Assembly: GCF_938028825.1 (NCBI RefSeq)
Contig: NZ_CALIZP010000008.1
Coordinates: 1-7,512, forward strand
DNA: 7,512 bases
From: an uncultured Cardiobacterium sp.
Lineage (GTDB): Bacteria; Pseudomonadota; Gammaproteobacteria; Cardiobacteriales; Cardiobacteriaceae
Reading direction: 5' to 3'
In this document: piece by piece, positions 5,804 to 7,512 of the stretch
Layout of the letters: the number at the start of each line of letters is the position of its first letter
Position numbering within the stretch: position 1 is the first letter of the stretch
Made by a program: the position numbers and the translations under genes
The notes under the pieces: generated by a model
What the model was told of the DNA's origin: nothing
The model's input: the letters and a program-made list of their open reading frames with translations, nothing else
Database searches by the model: none

Positions 5804-6009
5804 TCACCGCCCGCATCAAGGCCGTCCTGCCCGACGCCGACATCTCGCTCACCACCTTCGATGGCGTGCATTACAGCGCCCACGTCCGCTCGGCGGGCTT
5901 TGCCGGCAAAAGCCGCCTCGAACAGCACCGCCTCGTCATGAACGCCCTCGGCGACATCCTCGGCAGCAACGAAATCCACGCCGTCGCCCTGAAAACCGAG
6001 GTCGCCTGA
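5788..6009 (+). CDS. ibaG: IbaG, BolA-family protein
   Basis: This is a 73-residue BolA-family protein of the IbaG (YrbA) branch. BolA-type proteins pair with monothiol glutaredoxins to carry [2Fe-2S] clusters; IbaG has been linked to acid stress and to envelope or cell-shape phenotypes. Visible family features are FDGVHYSAHV (24-33), the loop GFAGKSRLEQHRLV (37-50) with Gly40, Lys41, Ser42 and His47, and the end strand NEIHAVALKTEV (61-72) with His64, similar to the IHAVSIK segment of E. coli IbaG. The start lies inside mlaB in another frame (16-nt overlap), and no Shine-Dalgarno precedes it, so its translation probably depends on ribosomes finishing mlaB. The gene directly precedes murA, as in many gammaproteobacteria. 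Confidence 0.93.
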   Translation: MQEELITARIKAVLPDADISLTTFDGVHYSAHVRSAGFAGKSRLEQHRLVMNALGDILGSNEIHAVALKTEVA

Positions 6010-7268
6010 TGGAACAGCTGAAAATACGCGGCGGCATACCGCTTAACGGCGAAGTCGCCATCAGCGGCGCGAAAAACGCCGTCCTGCCCATCCTCGCCGC
6101 CACCCTGCTCGTCGCCGGCGAAACCGTCATCGACAACGTCCCCCGCCTGCGCGACGTACACACCTTCATCAAAGTCCTGAACGCGATGGGTGCCAAGGCC
6201 GCCTTCACCGGCGACAATCAGGTTACGGTGGATGCGACCGACATCACCAACCCCGAAGCGCCTTACGACCTCGTCAAAACCATGCGCGCCAGCATTCTTG
6301 TGCTGGGGCCGCTGCTTGCCCGCTTCGGGCAGGGGCGCGTCTCCCTGCCGGGCGGCTGCGCCATCGGTGCCCGCCCCGTAGATCAGCACATCAAGGGCAT
6401 GGAGGCACTCGGCGCGCACATTGACATCCACGAGGGCTACATCGAAGCCGGCGGCAAACTGCGCGGCAACCGCTATCTGATGGACGTCGTTACCGTTACC
6501 GGCACCGAAAACCTGCTGATGGCCGCCGTCCTCGCCGAAGGCACCACCATCCTCGGCAACGCCGCCTGCGAACCCGAAGTCAGCGACCTCGCCCACTGCC
6601 TGAACGCGATGGGGGCGAAAATCAGCGGCATCGGTACCACCACCCTCACCATCGAAGGTGTGTCCGCCCTCAAACCCGCGCGCTACACCACCCTGCCGGA
6701 CCGCATCGAGACCGGCACCCACCTCATCGCCGTCGCCATCACCGGTGGCGACATCACCACCCGCCACACCCGCCCCGACCTGCTCGAAGCCGTCCTCGAA
6801 AAACTCGAAGCGGCAGGTGCGGAAATCACGCGCGGCAACGACCATATCCGCCTCGTGCAGCGCGGCCGCCCGCGCGCCGTCAGCATCCGCACCGCACCGT
6901 TTCCCGCTTTTCCGACCGACATGCAGGCGCAAATCATGGCGCTGAACACCGTCGCCCAAGGCAGCGCGACCATCATCGAAACCATCTTTGAAAACCGCTT
7001 CATGCACGTCCCCGAACTGGCGCGCATGGGCGCGGACATCACCATCGAGGGCCATACCGCCACCGTGCGCGGCGTCGCCAAACTGAGCGGTGCGCCGGTG
7101 ATGGCGACCGACCTGCGCGCCAGCGCCTGCCTCGTCCTCGCCGCCCTCGCTGCCGAAGGCGAAAGCACCATTGACCGCATCTACCACCTCGACCGGGGCT
7201 ACGACGCCATCGAAAAAAAACTGAGCGCGCTCGGTGCCGACATCCGCCGCATCCGCGCAGCGGAATAA
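6009..7268 (+). CDS. murA: MurA, UDP-N-acetylglucosamine 1-carboxyvinyltransferase
   Basis: MurA transfers enolpyruvate from phosphoenolpyruvate to UDP-GlcNAc, the first committed step of peptidoglycan synthesis, in the cytoplasm. It is the target of fosfomycin. The 419-residue length equals that of E. coli MurA. Key residues are present: Lys22-Asn23 in ISGAKNAVLP, Arg93 in KTMRAS, Cys117 in the mobile loop LPGGCAIGARPVDQH (equivalent to E. coli Cys115, the residue fosfomycin alkylates), Asp304 in FPTDMQAQ, Arg370 in TDLRAS and Arg396 in LDRGYD. Having Cys rather than Asp in the loop predicts fosfomycin sensitivity at the target. The ATG at 6009 overlaps the ibaG stop by one base, with GAGG (5998-6001) seven bases upstream. 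The codons are strongly C-ending and I see no in-frame Leu TTG, unlike mlaF. An A8 run (7213-7220) lies near the 3' end. Confidence 0.98.
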   Translation: MEQLKIRGGIPLNGEVAISGAKNAVLPILAATLLVAGETVIDNVPRLRDVHTFIKVLNAMGAKAAFTGDNQVTVDATDITNPEAPYDLVKTMRASILVLGPLLARFGQGRVSLPGGCAIGARPVDQHIKGMEALGAHIDIHEGYIEAGGKLRGNRYLMDVVTVTGTENLLMAAVLAEGTTILGNAACEPEVSDLAHCLNAMGAKISGIGTTTLTIEGVSALKPARYTTLPDRIETGTHLIAVAITGGDITTRHTRPDLLEAVLEKLEAAGAEITRGNDHIRLVQRGRPRAVSIRTAPFPAFPTDMQAQIMALNTVAQGSATIIETIFENRFMHVPELARMGADITIEGHTATVRGVAKLSGAPVMATDLRASACLVLAALAAEGESTIDRIYHLDRGYDAIEKKLSALGADIRRIRAAE

Positions 7269-7314
7269 GCCACCGAACGGCACAACTGTGCGCTCTTCCC
7301 CCACCTTTGGCGGG

Positions 7315-7351
7315 ATTACGCTGCTTGGCAAAATCAGTATTTACACCGCTT
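7315..7351. repeat. Left copy of a 37-bp direct repeat downstream of murA
   Basis: Bases 7315-7351 match 7429-7465 at 30 of 37 positions, with the two starts 114 bp apart. Each copy contains two related half-units 25 bp apart (ATTACGC-GCTT, then TTTAC-CCGCTT). The two copies flank a GC-rich hairpin core. Confidence 0.7.
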
Positions 7352-7366
7352 GACATGAACAAATTC

Positions 7367-7413
7367 CTTTCCCCGCTTGCGGGGGAAAGTGGCCGAAGGC
7401 CGGAAGGGGGGGG
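7367..7413. repeat. Hairpin-rich GC core of an intergenic repeat element
   Basis: Two inverted repeats lie side by side: CTTTCCCCG (7367-7375) with CGGGGGAAAG (7380-7389, one extra G), and GGCC-GAA-GGCC (7391-7401). A G8 run follows (7406-7413). Dyad sequences of this kind, rich in CCCCGC and GCGGGG, resemble the small palindromic elements scattered between genes in many proteobacteria. Whether this one is multicopy cannot be seen from a single window. Confidence 0.5.
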
Positions 7414-7428
7414 AGATAAAAACCAGCA

Positions 7429-7465
7429 ATTACGCCGCTTGGTGAGCCCAGTATTTACGCCGCTT
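7429..7465. repeat. Right copy of the 37-bp direct repeat
   Basis: This is the partner of 7315-7351, with seven mismatches that are mostly A/G or C/T changes. CAGTATTTAC is identical in both copies, and CCGCTT closes both. Confidence 0.7.
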
Positions 7466-7512
7466 ATATATTCCGCATCGCGAGGAGTCAGCATAGTATG
7501 TTGATTTAAATC

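Larger units (their letters stand above)
7269..7512. other. Region after murA without a supported gene
   Basis: No open frame here looks like a protein. A 12-bp inverted repeat, GCACA-AC-TGTGC, lies at 7280-7291 but has no T-run, so no clear terminator for murA is visible. The rest holds a diverged direct repeat and a hairpin-rich GC core, listed separately. The last 60 bases are AT-richer; the ATG at 7498 is followed by a stop after three codons. Confidence 0.6.

Noticed and set aside
7280..7291. GCACAACTGTGC as a murA terminator
   Set aside because: The stem is only five pairs with a 2-nt centre and no T-run follows.
5871..7331. Long minus-strand open frame of 486 codons opposite murA
   Set aside because: It is a shadow of GC-rich, C-ending codons in murA and ibaG; the product is Gly/Ala/Asp-rich low-complexity sequence with no recognisable domain, while the + strand encodes a complete MurA.
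7307..7504. Plus-strand 65-codon open frame after murA
   Set aside because: It runs through the hairpin element and repeats; the product has no recognisable features and there is no suitable start signal.
1..7512. Neisserial DNA uptake sequence (GCCGTCTGAA) or Pasteurellaceae uptake sequence (AAGTGCGGT)
   Set aside because: I noticed neither in either orientation on reading through, so they do not help to place the organism.

Overview
The window reads as GC-rich chromosomal DNA from a Gram-negative bacterium, most likely a gammaproteobacterium. The block mlaFEDCB-ibaG-murA is the gammaproteobacterial arrangement. A surface-type lipoprotein with a TbpB-like C-terminal domain, and a small relic of a sugar-phosphate epimerase next to its partner epimerase, suggest a host-associated, Cardiobacteriaceae-like or Pasteurellales-like organism. 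The genus is inference only. All convincing genes lie on the + strand.

Region 1 (1-1030), sugar metabolism. The window opens in the last 45 codons of an alpha/beta hydrolase of the MetX-like group. After it comes the 3' stump of a SgbU/UlaE-type L-ribulose-5-phosphate 3-epimerase, whose stop codon overlaps the start of an intact L-ribulose-5-phosphate 4-epimerase (AraD/UlaF/SgbE family). A strong intrinsic terminator closes the unit.

Region 2 (about 1031-2217), a single-gene surface lipoprotein unit. It has its own extended -10 promoter, a hairpin at the predicted transcript start, a lipoprotein gene with an Asn/Gly tandem-repeat linker and a TbpB-like C-terminal domain, and its own terminator. 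Its codon use is more AT-rich than that of its neighbours.

Region 3 (about 2275-7268), one tightly packed operon. It encodes an EVE-domain protein, then MlaF, MlaE, MlaD, MlaC and MlaB, then IbaG (BolA family) and MurA. Every junction is a stop/start overlap or a 1-nt gap, so the eight genes are probably co-transcribed and translationally coupled. MlaFEDB form the inner-membrane ABC complex that works with periplasmic MlaC to move phospholipid between the membranes and so keep the outer membrane asymmetric. MlaA is not in this window. IbaG is a BolA-type partner of monothiol glutaredoxins. MurA commits UDP-GlcNAc to peptidoglycan. The operon therefore mostly serves the cell envelope, with the EVE gene as the unexpected member.

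Region 4 (7269-7512) has no supported gene. It holds a diverged 37-bp direct repeat, 114 bp apart, on either side of a hairpin-rich GC element, which looks like a small intergenic repeat element.

I found no convincing new defence, CRISPR, phage or toxin system. The best leads are the epimerase relic, the repeat-bearing lipoprotein, the EVE-Mla coupling, and a change in codon style part-way along the Mla operon.
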